Origin: Streptomyces sp. CBMA152
Lineage (GTDB): Bacteria > Actinomycetota > Actinomycetes > Streptomycetales > Streptomycetaceae
Direction: 5' to 3'
Assembly: GCF_014596475.1 (NCBI RefSeq)
Contig: NZ_MECJ01000002.1
Coordinates: forward strand, 186,001 to 250,000
DNA: 64,000 nucleotides
Made by a program: the position numbers and the translations under genes. Positions 7,954-16,878 of the stretch are shown here, piece by piece (within the stretch, counting starts at the first letter, position 1; the number at the start of each line of letters is the position of its first letter). The notes beneath the pieces were generated by a model. It did no database searches. It was not told the DNA's origin and was given only the letters and a program-made list of their open reading frames with translations.

Positions 7954-9546
7954 CTAGCGACGTGTGGAGTGTGCGGGGGTATGGGCCGGGGTGACCGTGT
8001 GCGGGATGGCCGCCGGGGTCGAGGTGGTGGGCGCGGTCGCCGGACGCAGGAGGCCGCTGAAGGCGTCCGTGGAGTTCAGCGGCTGGTTGTCATTGGCCTC
8101 CACGAGGAGCGGACGCAGGGCACCGGGCCCGTCCGTGACCAGCCCCTGGTAGTCGCCCAGGAAGTGCCCCCAGCCCGCGATCGGCGCCTGCAGCCAGTCG
8201 AAGACCCGGCTGATCCGCCGTTCCGAGGGGAACTGCTCACCGCCGCGCGGGAAGGACACCAGCCACTCCGCCGTGGGCAGGGTCGTGGTGTTGCCGGGCG
8301 TCAGGAAGCGCAGGTCGTAGTACGTCAGCGAGACCGTTCCCCGCCCGTCCACGGCGATGGCCGGGGTGAACGCGGGCGCGTTCGGCGCCTGGTTGATCCG
8401 GGTCGGGCCGGACCAGGTGTGCCCGCCGTCGGTCGAGTGCACCAGCTGGATGGCGTCGAACTTCCCGCCCGTGAACTCGCTTCCCTCGTACGCCATGTAC
8501 AGCTCACCGGTCCGGGGGTCGATCGCCGCGCTGGGCAGCCCGGATCCGGCGCGCAGCGCCTTGGTGGAGTCGGTGGGCGCGTTGGGGTCCAGCTCGGGGA
8601 CCGCGGTGTCGGTGGCGACCGTCTCGGGCTTGGACCAGGTGCGACCCTGGTCGTGCGAGTGCACCACCGCGAAGTGGATGTCGGTGGCCGTGGTGGCGTT
8701 GACGTCCGAGTAGGTCTGCCACTCGAAGAAGTCGTAGAGGGTGCCGTCGCGCGGGTCTGCCACGATGACGTTGCCGATCGTCTGCGAATTGGGAACGACG
8801 CTGGTGTCGACGAAGGGCCGGGCGGTGGACCAACTCCGGCCGCCGTCACGGGTGATGGAGATGTAGGCGGGTCCGTCGAAGACCGCGTTCGGACCGGTCG
8901 GCACCTGCTGGATACGGTCCCAGACCTGGTAGGCCGTGCCAGGGTGCAGCGGGTCGGCGGTCACGGCGTTCTTGTCGTCGACGAACGCCGCGTCCGTGTC
9001 CTTGATCAGCTCGGTGGTGTTGCGCCAGCTCTTCCCGCCGTCGTACGAGGTGGTCGCGGCCACTCCGTTACGGGCGGTGGTCGCGTCGAAGACCAGCCCG
9101 CTGGCGTACGCGACGCCGTCCGGGCCGAAACTCACCCATGGGTCCGACGCGCGCTGGTACGCGAGCCCGCCGGGCGCGCAGTGCGAGAAGGGCAGCGGCA
9201 CGGTCGTGAAGTGCTCACCGTCCGTGGTGTACGTCGACGTCAGCCCGCGCGAGCCGCCGTTGGACCAGCGGTCCTGCTGGAAGGCCCCGATGACGTTGTG
9301 GGCGTCGCGCGGATTGGCCGAGAGGTTCGGCTCCTCCTCGGCGGCGGGATAGTTGGTGCCGGGGCCGTCCCCGGAGATGTTGCAGGCGGCGTACGGGTCG
9401 CCGGGCGAGACCAGCCGTACGGGCTGGTCGGCCGCCTGGCCGATCGAGGGAGCGAGAAGCGTCAGCGCCGCCGAGGCGACCGCCCAGAACGACGCTCTCG
9501 CCGGCCATACCGATGCTGTTGCACGTACACGCATGAGACCCCCCAT
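7954..9546 (-). CDS. Secreted Asp-box (BNR) beta-propeller protein, sialidase-like
   Basis: A 530-residue protein with a signal peptide (residues ~1-39, ending SIGQAADQ). Four Asp-box repeats are visible: SYDGGKSW, TRDGGRSW, SHDQGRTW and STDGGHTW. These mark the blades of a sialidase-type propeller. The Arg-Ile-Pro motif and the catalytic Tyr/Glu context of true exo-sialidases were not found, so a sialidase reaction is doubtful; a lectin or another glycosidase is possible. The tail is Thr/Pro/Ala-rich. The start could be ATG at 9546 or, with a GGGGGG stretch just before it, ATG at 9534. Confidence 0.75.
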   Translation of the reverse strand: MGGLMRVRATASVWPARASFWAVASAALTLLAPSIGQAADQPVRLVSPGDPYAACNISGDGPGTNYPAAEEEPNLSANPRDAHNVIGAFQQDRWSNGGSRGLTSTYTTDGEHFTTVPLPFSHCAPGGLAYQRASDPWVSFGPDGVAYASGLVFDATTARNGVAATTSYDGGKSWRNTTELIKDTDAAFVDDKNAVTADPLHPGTAYQVWDRIQQVPTGPNAVFDGPAYISITRDGGRSWSTARPFVDTSVVPNSQTIGNVIVADPRDGTLYDFFEWQTYSDVNATTATDIHFAVVHSHDQGRTWSKPETVATDTAVPELDPNAPTDSTKALRAGSGLPSAAIDPRTGELYMAYEGSEFTGGKFDAIQLVHSTDGGHTWSGPTRINQAPNAPAFTPAIAVDGRGTVSLTYYDLRFLTPGNTTTLPTAEWLVSFPRGGEQFPSERRISRVFDWLQAPIAGWGHFLGDYQGLVTDGPGALRPLLVEANDNQPLNSTDAFSGLLRPATAPTTSTPAAIPHTVTPAHTPAHSTRR

Positions 9547-9739
9547 GGTCCTTTGGCTGTGGTGCCTGGTGACTGTCCTGGGTGGTGCTGTGCTGTGCCG
9601 GGTGCGGTGTTTCGTTGTTGTGCCGCATGACTGCTACGCGATTTCCGTGCGCGGGTGAGCATAGGGAGCGCTGCCGCGAACTGGCGGGATTTGGTCGGAG
9701 TTTGGCGAACTCCTGACCGTTCCGCGCCAGGGTTCACGC

Positions 9740-10624
9740 TCACGCGGCGACGGCGTACAGCACCTCCCGCAGCCCCGGCACGGCTTCCCGGTCCGCGCGC
9801 CAGACCACCCGCAGATGCAGGTGGAGCGCGGGGGAGTCCAGCGGGAGCCGGACCAGCGAGCCGGAGTCCAGCTCGTCCCGTACGGCGAACTCGGGCAGCA
9901 GCGCCATGCCCAGACCGCGCTCCGCACACGCGCGGGCCACGGCCACCCCGCCGGTGCGGATCCGCTCGACGTCCGGCCCGAGCAGCCGCTCCCCGGCGAG
10001 CCAGAAACTGCACGCGGGGGTGTTGACCAGGAGCCGCTGGCCCCGCAGATCGTCCCGGGTGAGCGCGTTCTCGGTGGCGAGCGGATGTGCTGGTGCCACG
10101 ACGAGCGCGAGCGGGACGTCCTCCAGATCGACGAAGTCCAGCGGGACCGGCGGCAGGTTGAAGCCGAGCTCGCCCAGCGGGCCCGAGGTGTCCAGGATCA
10201 GCACCGCCTCCAGCTCCCCGGTGGCGACGGAGTTGAGCAGTCCGTCGCGCGCGCTGTCGGTGTGCAGCGAGATGTCCAGCTCGGGGCGGCGTTCGGCGAG
10301 CCGGGCCAGGACGGCGGGCACATGCGTGGCTGCGATGGTCTCCAGCGCGCCGAGCCGCAGCCGGGGACGCGCGTCGACGACCTCGCGCCGGGCCTGCTCG
10401 GCCTGGTCGAGCAGGCGCCGCGACCAGAGCAGCAGGCGGTTCCCGGCCGCCGTGAGCGTCATTCCGCGCGGCGCCCGGTCGAAGAGGGGGACGCCGAGGG
10501 ACTTCTCCAGGGTGCGTATCTGCTCCGAGACGGACGAGGGTGCGAGGCCGAGCGCCACGGCGGCGTCCGTGACGGTGTGATGGGCCACGACCGCCTCGAA
10601 GGTACGCAACTGCCTCAGTTCCAC
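9740..10624 (-). CDS. LysR-family transcriptional regulator
   Basis: A 294-residue regulator. The start is GTG at 10624 (VELRQLRTFEAVV), preceded by GGGGGA; longer in-frame starts lack a ribosome site and would add 76 unlikely residues. The N-terminal winged helix-turn-helix is clear (AVALGLAPSSVSEQIRTLEKSLGVPLFDR), followed by the two-lobed effector-binding domain. It is divergent from an MFS efflux gene. A perfect palindrome lies in the shared promoter, so it probably controls that transporter and itself. The inducer is unknown. Confidence 0.9.
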   Translation of the reverse strand: MELRQLRTFEAVVAHHTVTDAAVALGLAPSSVSEQIRTLEKSLGVPLFDRAPRGMTLTAAGNRLLLWSRRLLDQAEQARREVVDARPRLRLGALETIAATHVPAVLARLAERRPELDISLHTDSARDGLLNSVATGELEAVLILDTSGPLGELGFNLPPVPLDFVDLEDVPLALVVAPAHPLATENALTRDDLRGQRLLVNTPACSFWLAGERLLGPDVERIRTGGVAVARACAERGLGMALLPEFAVRDELDSGSLVRLPLDSPALHLHLRVVWRADREAVPGLREVLYAVAA

Positions 10625-10671
10625 GGGTCCCCCAGGGTCGGTCCGGCTCTGCGGGAGCCAAGCGTACGGTG

Positions 10672-10690
10672 CGTTCGGATATTCCGAACG
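10672..10690. promoter_or_regulatory. Perfect palindromic operator in the LysR/MFS intergenic region
   Basis: CGTTCGGATATTCCGAACG has two perfect 8-base arms around a TAT centre. It sits 47 bp from the LysR start and 85 bp from the MFS start. This is the expected place and symmetry for the recognition site of the divergent LysR regulator. Confidence 0.65.
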
Positions 10691-10775
10691 GGGTGTGCGG
10701 CGGGGGCGGTGGAGCGGTCCCCGCCCTGGCCGGACAGTGAGTGGCACAACACCGCACGCCCTTCGGAGATGCCAG

Positions 10776-12164
10776 ATGTCCGCTACCGCCGTGTCCCTCA
10801 ACTCGCCTACTACACAAGCCAGCTCAAGACGTCCACGCGCCCTCCTCGGCATCGCGCTGGGCTATTTCATGGTCCTGCTCGACACCACCGTCCTCTCCGT
10901 GGCCGAACCGGATCTCGCCCGTTCCCTGGGCAGTTCGACAGCCGGTCTGCAATGGGTGGTCACCGGTTACAGCGTGGCCTTCGGGGCCGTACTGCTCTCG
11001 GCCGGGGCGGCCGCCGACCGGTTCGGGGCGCATCGCGTCTTCCGGTTCGGCATCGCCGCCTTCGGGGCGGGCTCGCTGCTGAGCGCGCTGGCCCCGAACC
11101 TGGGGACGCTGATCCTGCTGCGTGCCGTACTCGGCGTCGCCGCCGCGGCCTGTGTGCCCGCGAGCATGGCGCTGATCACCCGGCTCTACCCGGTCCCCGC
11201 CGAGCGGGCCAAGGCGATCGCGGTGTGGTCGGCGGTGAGCGGCTGCGCCATGGCGTTCGGGCCGCTCGTCGGCGGCGTGCTGGTCGATCTGTCGGGCTGG
11301 CGGGCCGTGTTCTGGGTCAATGTGCCGCTCGCGGCGGTGGTGTGGGCACTCGTGGCCGGAAAGTCGGTGCACTGCCCGCGCGGTGAGCGACGCATCGACT
11401 GGTGGGCCCAGCTGGCCGCGTGCGCTGCGCTGGCGCTGTTCACCGACGCGCTGATCGCGCTCGGCTCCGGCGCCTGGGCCCATACGGGCGGGTCGGCGGC
11501 CGGGGCGCTGGTGGCCGGGGCCGCGTTCGTGCTGCGCGAGCGGCGCAGCACCGCTCCCGTGCTCCAGCCGACGGTGGTGCGGGCACGCGGGATGCGGACG
11601 GTGCTGCTGGCGGGTGCGGCGGTGAACTTCGCGATGCTGGGTGCGTTCTTCGTCCTGCCCCTGCTGCTGCGGCAGACGCTGCATCTGTCGCCAACACTGC
11701 TCGGCGCGGCGTTCCTGCCGATGACGCTGCCGCCCGGCTTCAACCCGCTGCTGACCGGGCGGCTCGTCGCGAAGGTCGGGCCGTGGCGACCGGCGCTGGG
11801 CGGTCTCGCCCTGCTGGTCGTCGGCAATCTGCTCTTCGGCGCCTCGGCCCTGGACGGGATGTCGTATCCGGTCCTCGCGGTGGGGCTGGTGTGCGCCGGA
11901 TTCGGTGTCTCGTTCGCGCTGCCCGCGCTGATCACCGCCGTCGTCGCCACCGCGCCCGAAGGCAGCGCGGGCGCGGCGGGCGGACTGCTGAACGCGGCCC
12001 GGCAGGTCGGGGCGACGCTCGGCATCGCCGTGCTCGGCGCGTTCGTCGGCGTGGACACGGGCGGCCGGGGCCACACCGCCGCCTTCGCCATGCTCGTCCC
12101 CGCCGGAGTGTGCGCGCTGGCGGCGGCGCTGGTCCTCCGGGTGAACAGCCGCAGTCGGAGGTGA
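10776..12164 (+). CDS. DHA2-type MFS drug/metabolite efflux transporter
   Basis: A 462-residue polytopic membrane protein. It opens LGIALGYFMVLLDTTVLSVAEPDL, the helix-1 signature of the 14-helix DHA2 (EmrB/QacA-like) group, and carries motif A (LSAGAAADRFGAHRVFRFG) between helices 2 and 3. The start is ATG at 10776 with GGAG upstream; an upstream GTG would add 27 residues rich in Arg and Pro that do not look coding. These carriers export toxic or specialised metabolites using the proton gradient. The next gene pair resembles a nitrite-forming pathway, but a separate operator and repeats lie between them. Its most likely controller is the divergent LysR gene. Confidence 0.88.
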   Translation: MSATAVSLNSPTTQASSRRPRALLGIALGYFMVLLDTTVLSVAEPDLARSLGSSTAGLQWVVTGYSVAFGAVLLSAGAAADRFGAHRVFRFGIAAFGAGSLLSALAPNLGTLILLRAVLGVAAAACVPASMALITRLYPVPAERAKAIAVWSAVSGCAMAFGPLVGGVLVDLSGWRAVFWVNVPLAAVVWALVAGKSVHCPRGERRIDWWAQLAACAALALFTDALIALGSGAWAHTGGSAAGALVAGAAFVLRERRSTAPVLQPTVVRARGMRTVLLAGAAVNFAMLGAFFVLPLLLRQTLHLSPTLLGAAFLPMTLPPGFNPLLTGRLVAKVGPWRPALGGLALLVVGNLLFGASALDGMSYPVLAVGLVCAGFGVSFALPALITAVVATAPEGSAGAAGGLLNAARQVGATLGIAVLGAFVGVDTGGRGHTAAFAMLVPAGVCALAAALVLRVNSRSRR

Positions 12165-12219
12165 GCAACCGCGCCGCTGGACCCGGGCGAACCACCTCAC
12201 ACGGTGGGCAACCGCGCCG
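12165..12219 (+). repeat. Twin GCAACCGCGCCG repeat after the MFS gene
   Basis: The 12-mer GCAACCGCGCCG occurs at 12165-12176 and 12208-12219. Around the second copy the DNA can fold (CCTCAC...GTGAGG; GTGAG-GTAG-CTCAC). This is probably the MFS terminator region, but the repeated element itself is unexplained. Confidence 0.4.
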
Positions 12220-12263
12220 TGAGGTAGCTCACCGAACCGTCCCGCATTCCCCCTGTCCACAAC

Positions 12264-12291
12264 CTCACAGTCGGCCCAACACGGCTGTGAG
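12264..12291. promoter_or_regulatory. Long-spacer inverted repeat upstream of the flavoprotein gene
   Basis: CTCACAG and CTGTGAG are separated by 14 bases, 152 bp before the flavoprotein start. The arms are exact, and the spacing places them about two helical turns apart, as in a dimer-binding operator. No regulator for it is adjacent. Confidence 0.4.
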
Positions 12292-12315
12292 AATACCGCA
12301 GTTGACCGGTTGCCC

Positions 12316-12345
12316 TTGAGGTCAGCGCGCTGTCCGGCGTTATCT
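12316..12345 (+). promoter_or_regulatory. Candidate promoter of the flavoprotein/lyase operon
   Basis: TTGAGG and TTATCT are spaced by 18 bases, about 100 bp before the ATG. TTATCT is the most AT-rich hexamer in the leader. The match to a housekeeping sigma consensus is fair, not strong. Confidence 0.35.
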
Positions 12346-12442
12346 TCAAGCCCCCGTCGGCCCCGGCGAACCGGTGCGCGGCGGGCGAACGCCCAGCGAA
12401 CCGTCGCGGAGTCCCCGGGGCGGGAGACAGGAGTGTGTTGGC

Positions 12443-14410
12443 ATGAGGAGTGGCGATACGAGGACGCTGTGCATCGTCGGAGCCGGGCCCCGCGGGCTCT
12501 CGGTTCTTGAGCGACTGTGCGCCAACGAGCGGGCCGAGCCGTCGCACTCCGCCGTGACCGTCCACGTCGTCGAGCCGTGCGAGCCGGGCGCGGGCGCCGT
12601 GTGGCGCACCGACCAGTCCCGGCTGCTGCTGATGAACACGGTGGCGTCCCAGATCACGGTCCACACGGACGCCAGTTCCCAGATCGACGGCCCCGTGGAG
12701 CCCGGCCCGAGCCTGGAGCAGTGGGCCCGGGGCCTGGTCGCGGCGGGCGCCCGCGCCGGGCAGGACGAGCAGACGCTCGCCGAGGCGCGCGACCTCGGGC
12801 CCAACACCTACCCGAGCCGTGCCTTCTACGGCAGCTATTTGTCCGCGATGTTCCAGCAGGTCGTACGGCGTGCCCCCGCCCATGTCACCGTCGAGGTGCA
12901 CCGCTCGCGCGCCGTCGCCCTGGCCGACAGCCACGGCCAGGCCGACGGCGAGCAGGCGGTGTGCCTGGCGGACGGCACCTGGCTCAGCGGACTCGACGCG
13001 GTGGTGCTGGCCCAGGGGCATGTGCAGGTGCGGCCGACCGCCCGCGAGCAGACGACCGCCAGCCTCGCCCGCGTCCACGGCCTGGCGTATCTCCAGCCCG
13101 CGAACCCGGCGGACCTCGACCTGAGCACGGTCCAGGCGGGCGAGCCCGTCCTGCTGCGCGGACTCGGCCTCAACTTCTTCGACCACATGACGCTCCTGAC
13201 CCAGGGACGCGGCGGCTCCTACGAGCGCATCGACGGCCGCCTCGTCTACCAACCCTCGGGCCAGGAACCGCAGTTGTACGCGACCTCCCGCCGGGGCATT
13301 CCGTACCACGCACGGGGCGAGAACGAGAAGGGCGCCTCCGAGCGGTACTACCCCCGGCTGCTCACCGTCGAGCACGTCGCCGGACTGCGCCGACGCGCCG
13401 AATCCGGTGAACGGATCGTGTTCGGGACCGAGTTGTGGCCGCTGATCACCCGCGAGGTGGAGAGCGTCTACTACGGCGCCTGGCTCGCCGCCCACGGCAG
13501 AGCCGAGGAGCGCGAGAGCTTCGTGGACCGCTTCCTGGCGTGCGCCTTCAAGGAAGAGCGGAACGCGTTGCTGGACGCCGTGGACATACCCCGCTCGGCA
13601 CGGTGGAGCTGGGAACGGCTCTCCCGCCCGTACGACGGACACGACTTCCCCGACCGGGACGCCTTCCGCGCCTGGCTGCTCGACTATCTCCGCGACGACG
13701 TGCGCGAGGCGAAGCACGGCAACCTCACCGGACCGCTCAAGGCCGCCCTCGACGTGCTGCGCGATCTGCGCAACGAGATACGGCTCGCCGTCGACCACAA
13801 CGGCCTCGAAGGCGACTCGCACCGCGATGAACTCGACACCTGGTACACCCCGTTGAACGCCTTCCTCTCCATCGGCCCGCCCACCTCCCGTATCGAGGAG
13901 ATGATCGCGCTGATCGAGGCCGGTGTGCTCGAACTGACCGGCCCCGGGACCGAGATACGTATCGACACCACCACGCCGTCCTTCGTCGCGTATTCGCGCG
14001 CCGTGCCGGGACCTTCGGTGCGCGCCCGCGTACTGATCGAGGCACGGCTTCCGGAGCCGGACCTGCGGCGGGCCGCCGACCCGCTGCTCCAGCACCTGGT
14101 CGCCACCGGGCAGGCCGTCAACCACCGTGTCCCCAACCGGGACAAGGACGACTACGAGACCGGCGGTCTGGCCGTCGCCGAGCGCCCGTACCGTATCCGC
14201 GACGCAGGCGGCCGCGCGCACCCCCGGCGGTTCGCGTACGGCGTGCCCACGGAGGCGGTGCACTGGGTGACCGCCGCCGGAATCCGGCCCGGGGTCGACT
14301 CGGTGACCCTGGCGGACTCGGACGCGATCGCCCGCGCGGTGCTCGCCCTCGCGCCCTGCCGCGAGACGACCGTCGCCGATGCGGACGCGCTGCAAGGAGC
14401 TCTCGTATGA
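12443..14410 (+). CDS. CreE/FzmM-like FAD-dependent monooxygenase (putative aspartate N-oxidase)
   Basis: A 655-residue flavoprotein. Its N-terminus has the dinucleotide-binding motif CIVGAGPRGLSVLERL, typical of the FAD-NAD(P)-binding family (Pfam FAD_NAD_binding_9). The start at ATG 12443 follows ACAGGAG. It overlaps the next gene, a fumarase/aspartase-superfamily lyase, by 4 bases (ATGA). Length, family and tight coupling match the CreE/CreD or FzmM/FzmL pairs of the aspartate-nitrosuccinate pathway. There, the flavoenzyme oxidises L-aspartate to nitrosuccinate with NADPH and oxygen. The domain call is secure; the substrate is inferred from gene pairing. Other uncharacterised FAD_NAD_binding_9 proteins remain a possibility. 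Confidence 0.7.
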   Translation: MRSGDTRTLCIVGAGPRGLSVLERLCANERAEPSHSAVTVHVVEPCEPGAGAVWRTDQSRLLLMNTVASQITVHTDASSQIDGPVEPGPSLEQWARGLVAAGARAGQDEQTLAEARDLGPNTYPSRAFYGSYLSAMFQQVVRRAPAHVTVEVHRSRAVALADSHGQADGEQAVCLADGTWLSGLDAVVLAQGHVQVRPTAREQTTASLARVHGLAYLQPANPADLDLSTVQAGEPVLLRGLGLNFFDHMTLLTQGRGGSYERIDGRLVYQPSGQEPQLYATSRRGIPYHARGENEKGASERYYPRLLTVEHVAGLRRRAESGERIVFGTELWPLITREVESVYYGAWLAAHGRAEERESFVDRFLACAFKEERNALLDAVDIPRSARWSWERLSRPYDGHDFPDRDAFRAWLLDYLRDDVREAKHGNLTGPLKAALDVLRDLRNEIRLAVDHNGLEGDSHRDELDTWYTPLNAFLSIGPPTSRIEEMIALIEAGVLELTGPGTEIRIDTTTPSFVAYSRAVPGPSVRARVLIEARLPEPDLRRAADPLLQHLVATGQAVNHRVPNRDKDDYETGGLAVAERPYRIRDAGGRAHPRRFAYGVPTEAVHWVTAAGIRPGVDSVTLADSDAIARAVLALAPCRETTVADADALQGALV

Positions 14411-15813
14411 CGAGTGGTCAGAATGGTCTGATCGACTCGGGGTTGCTCTCGCCGGTCCGGGCGGGCACTCCCGTGGAGGAGGTCGTCAGCGACGCGGCCT
14501 GGCTGCAGGCGATGCTCGATGCGGAGGCCGCCCTCGCCAGGACCCAGGCGCGGCTCGGCACCCTGCCTCAGAAAGTGGCAGAGGTGATCAGCGCCGAGGC
14601 CCGCGCCGAGCAGCTGGATCTGCGTGAACTCGCTCTGGCGGCAAGGGAGACGGCCAACCCGGTGGTGGGTCTGGTGCAGGCGTTCAGCCGCCGCGTCGCG
14701 GCCGTGGACCCGGACGCCGCCAACTATGTGCACCGCGGCTCCACCAGCCAGGACATCTTCGACACCGGCGCGATGCTCGTCGCCCAGCGCGCCCTGCGGC
14801 TGATGCGCGCCGACCTCGGCAGATCCGCCGAGGCGCTGGCCGCCCTCGCGGCGGCGCACCGCGACACCACGATGGCCGGCCGCACCATCGCCCTCCAGGC
14901 GGTGCCCACCACGTTCGGCCTGAAGGCGGCCGGCTGGCGCCGACTGCTGCTCGACGCCGACCAGCGCCTCGCGCGCGTCCTGGACGGTGGACTGCCCGTC
15001 TCCCTCGGCGGGGCGGCCGGGACGCTCGCCGGATATCTGGAGTACGCGCGGCTCGACGGCGAGGGTCCGCTGGACGCGGCCGACTACGTGGCACGGCTCA
15101 CCGACACCTTCGCCGAGGAGACCGGTCTGGCCTCCGCCGAGCTTCCCTGGCACACCCTGCGCACCCCGCTCGCCGATCTCGCGGCCGCCCTCGCCTTCAC
15201 GGCAGGCGCCCTCGGGAAGATCGCGGTGGACGTCCAGTCGCTGACGCGCACCGAGGTGGGGGAGGTGGCGGAGCCCGCCGTCACCGGGCGCGGCAGTTCC
15301 TCGGCCATGCCCCACAAGCGCAACCCGGTCCTGGCCACCCTGCTGCGCAGCGCCGCACTTCAGGTCCCGGTCCTCGCCGCCGGTGTCACCCAGTGCCTGC
15401 TCGCCGAGGACGAGCGCTCGGCCGGTGCCTGGCACGCCGAGTGGCAACTGCTGCGCGAGTGCCTGCGGCTGACGGGCGGTGCCACATACACCTTGGTCGA
15501 GCTCGCCGAAGGGCTCGAAGTGCGGCCGGAGCGCATGGCCGCGAACCTGGCCCTGACCGGCGGCCAGATCGTCTCCGAGCGGATCGCCGCCGTACTGGCC
15601 CCGAGGCTCGGCAAGGCCGAGGCCAAGCAGGCGCTGACGCGGGCCTCGCACACCGCGCAGCAGTCCGGGCGTTCGCTCGGCGAGATCCTGGCCGGGTCCG
15701 AGGAACTGCGCGGCCACTTCACCGCCGCCGAACTGGCCGAGCTGTGCGACCCGGCCAACTACACGGGCGCGGCGGGCGTCTTGGTGGACCTGGCCGTGGC
15801 GCGACCGCACTGA
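14407..15813 (+). CDS. CreD/FzmL-like lyase of the fumarase/aspartase superfamily (putative nitrosuccinate lyase)
   Basis: A 468-residue protein. It carries the superfamily signature GSSSAMPHKRNP and, earlier, HRGSTSQDIFDTG, which places it near adenylosuccinate lyase and 3-carboxymuconate cycloisomerase. A housekeeping purB role is unlikely because the gene is fused by ATGA overlap to a flavin monooxygenase and no purine or aromatic genes are near. In cremeomycin and fosfazinomycin clusters, such a lyase splits nitrosuccinate into fumarate and nitrite. The enzyme would be a cytoplasmic tetramer. It is followed by a strong terminator, so the operon is just these two genes. Specificity is inferred. 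Confidence 0.7.
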   Translation: MTSGQNGLIDSGLLSPVRAGTPVEEVVSDAAWLQAMLDAEAALARTQARLGTLPQKVAEVISAEARAEQLDLRELALAARETANPVVGLVQAFSRRVAAVDPDAANYVHRGSTSQDIFDTGAMLVAQRALRLMRADLGRSAEALAALAAAHRDTTMAGRTIALQAVPTTFGLKAAGWRRLLLDADQRLARVLDGGLPVSLGGAAGTLAGYLEYARLDGEGPLDAADYVARLTDTFAEETGLASAELPWHTLRTPLADLAAALAFTAGALGKIAVDVQSLTRTEVGEVAEPAVTGRGSSSAMPHKRNPVLATLLRSAALQVPVLAAGVTQCLLAEDERSAGAWHAEWQLLRECLRLTGGATYTLVELAEGLEVRPERMAANLALTGGQIVSERIAAVLAPRLGKAEAKQALTRASHTAQQSGRSLGEILAGSEELRGHFTAAELAELCDPANYTGAAGVLVDLAVARPH

Positions 15814-15831
15814 GCCCTCTCGTACGTATGA

Positions 15832-15862
15832 GATCCCCCGGCGCCGCACCCGCCGGGGGATC
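15832..15862 (+). terminator. Hairpin terminator after the lyase
   Basis: GATCCCCCGGCG at 15832-15843 pairs perfectly with 15851-15862 across a 7-base loop, 18 bases past the lyase stop. No U-tract follows. It separates the two-gene operon from the MurR/RpiR gene. Confidence 0.75.
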
Positions 15863-15960
15863 CAGCAGGTCAGTGGTGGAATCAGATCCGGGTTGTCCGA
15901 AGGGTGAGCTATGTTTTGACCACGTTGTGAAGGCGCGAGGCACGAGAAGGAGGCCCGCCG

Positions 15961-16878
15961 GTGTCATCGGGGCAGAAGGCACGAGCGCAGGCGGCCGCGA
16001 TCACGCCCAGCGGGCAGCCCGCGTCCAACGAGCGCGCCCCGGCCGACCGGGTCCGCGCACTGTTCGGCGGCCATCAGCTCTCCCCGGGCCAGCGCCGTAT
16101 CGCCCAGTATCTGATCGACCACCTCACCGAGGCCGCGTTCCTGTCGATCACCGAGCTCGCCGAGCGGGTCGGGGTGAGCCAGCCGTCCGTCACCCGCTTC
16201 GCCGCGTCCCTCGGCTTCAGCGGCTTCCCCGCCCTGCGCGACGCGCTCCAGCCGATCGCCCTGAGCGCGGTCGCCGGATCCCCGGAGAGCCGTGAGGAGA
16301 TGCGGCACAACGAGCTCCAGGCGGCGGTGGACGCCGAGATCGAGAACCTGGAGAACGTGCGCCGGCTGCTCGCCGACACCGACCAGATGCTGGAGATCGG
16401 CCGTGCGCTGGCCCGCTCGGTGCCGCTGACCGTCCTCGGCCTGCGCATCTCGGTCTCACTCGCGGAGTACTTCGCGTACGCGGCCCGGCGCATCCACCCC
16501 GATGTGCGGCTGGTGACCCGCGGCGGCAGCGTCGCCTACGACGCCCTGCTCCAGTCCCGGTCGGCGGGCGGCACCTGGGTGCTGGCGTTCGCGATGCCCC
16601 GGCACGCCAAGGAGACGCTGGCCGCGATGCGGACGGCCCGCAGCGCGGGGCTGCGCATCGCGCTGATCACGGACACCACGTTGGGTCCGCTCGTGGACGA
16701 GGCGGACGTGGCGCTGACGGCGGGCACGGGCTCGCGGCTGATCTTCGACTCGTACGCGGCGCCGGGCGTCCTCGCGGCGGGCCTGCTGCAAGCGATGGCG
16801 GACGCGGACCCCGAGCGCACCCAGGCCCGCCTGGAGGGCTATGAGCAGGCCGCCGACCAGCACGGATTCTTTCTCTAG
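15961..16878 (+). CDS. MurR/RpiR-family transcriptional regulator with SIS domain
   Basis: A 305-residue regulator starting with GTG; AAGGAGG lies about 7 bases upstream. The N-terminal helix-turn-helix is FLSITELAERVGVSQPSVTRFAASLGFSGF, the classic RpiR motif. The second half is a sugar-isomerase (SIS) domain, recognisable in SAGLRIALITDTTLGPLVDEADVALT, that usually senses a sugar phosphate. No sugar-metabolism gene is adjacent, so the target is unclear. The following M20/YfcC transporter operon on the other strand is one candidate, because RpiR proteins sometimes control amino acid uptake genes. Confidence 0.9.
   Translation: MSSGQKARAQAAAITPSGQPASNERAPADRVRALFGGHQLSPGQRRIAQYLIDHLTEAAFLSITELAERVGVSQPSVTRFAASLGFSGFPALRDALQPIALSAVAGSPESREEMRHNELQAAVDAEIENLENVRRLLADTDQMLEIGRALARSVPLTVLGLRISVSLAEYFAYAARRIHPDVRLVTRGGSVAYDALLQSRSAGGTWVLAFAMPRHAKETLAAMRTARSAGLRIALITDTTLGPLVDEADVALTAGTGSRLIFDSYAAPGVLAAGLLQAMADADPERTQARLEGYEQAADQHGFFL

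Noticed and set aside
7954..9546. True exo-alpha-sialidase
   Set aside because: Asp boxes are present but the Arg-Ile-Pro motif and the catalytic surroundings were not found, so only a propeller fold is claimed.
14407..15813. Housekeeping adenylosuccinate lyase (purB)
   Set aside because: No purine genes nearby and ATGA coupling to a flavin monooxygenase points to a dedicated pathway.
15961..16878. MurR/RpiR gene as third member of the nitrosuccinate-like operon
   Set aside because: A perfect 12-bp terminator stem lies between and the gene has its own strong ribosome site.
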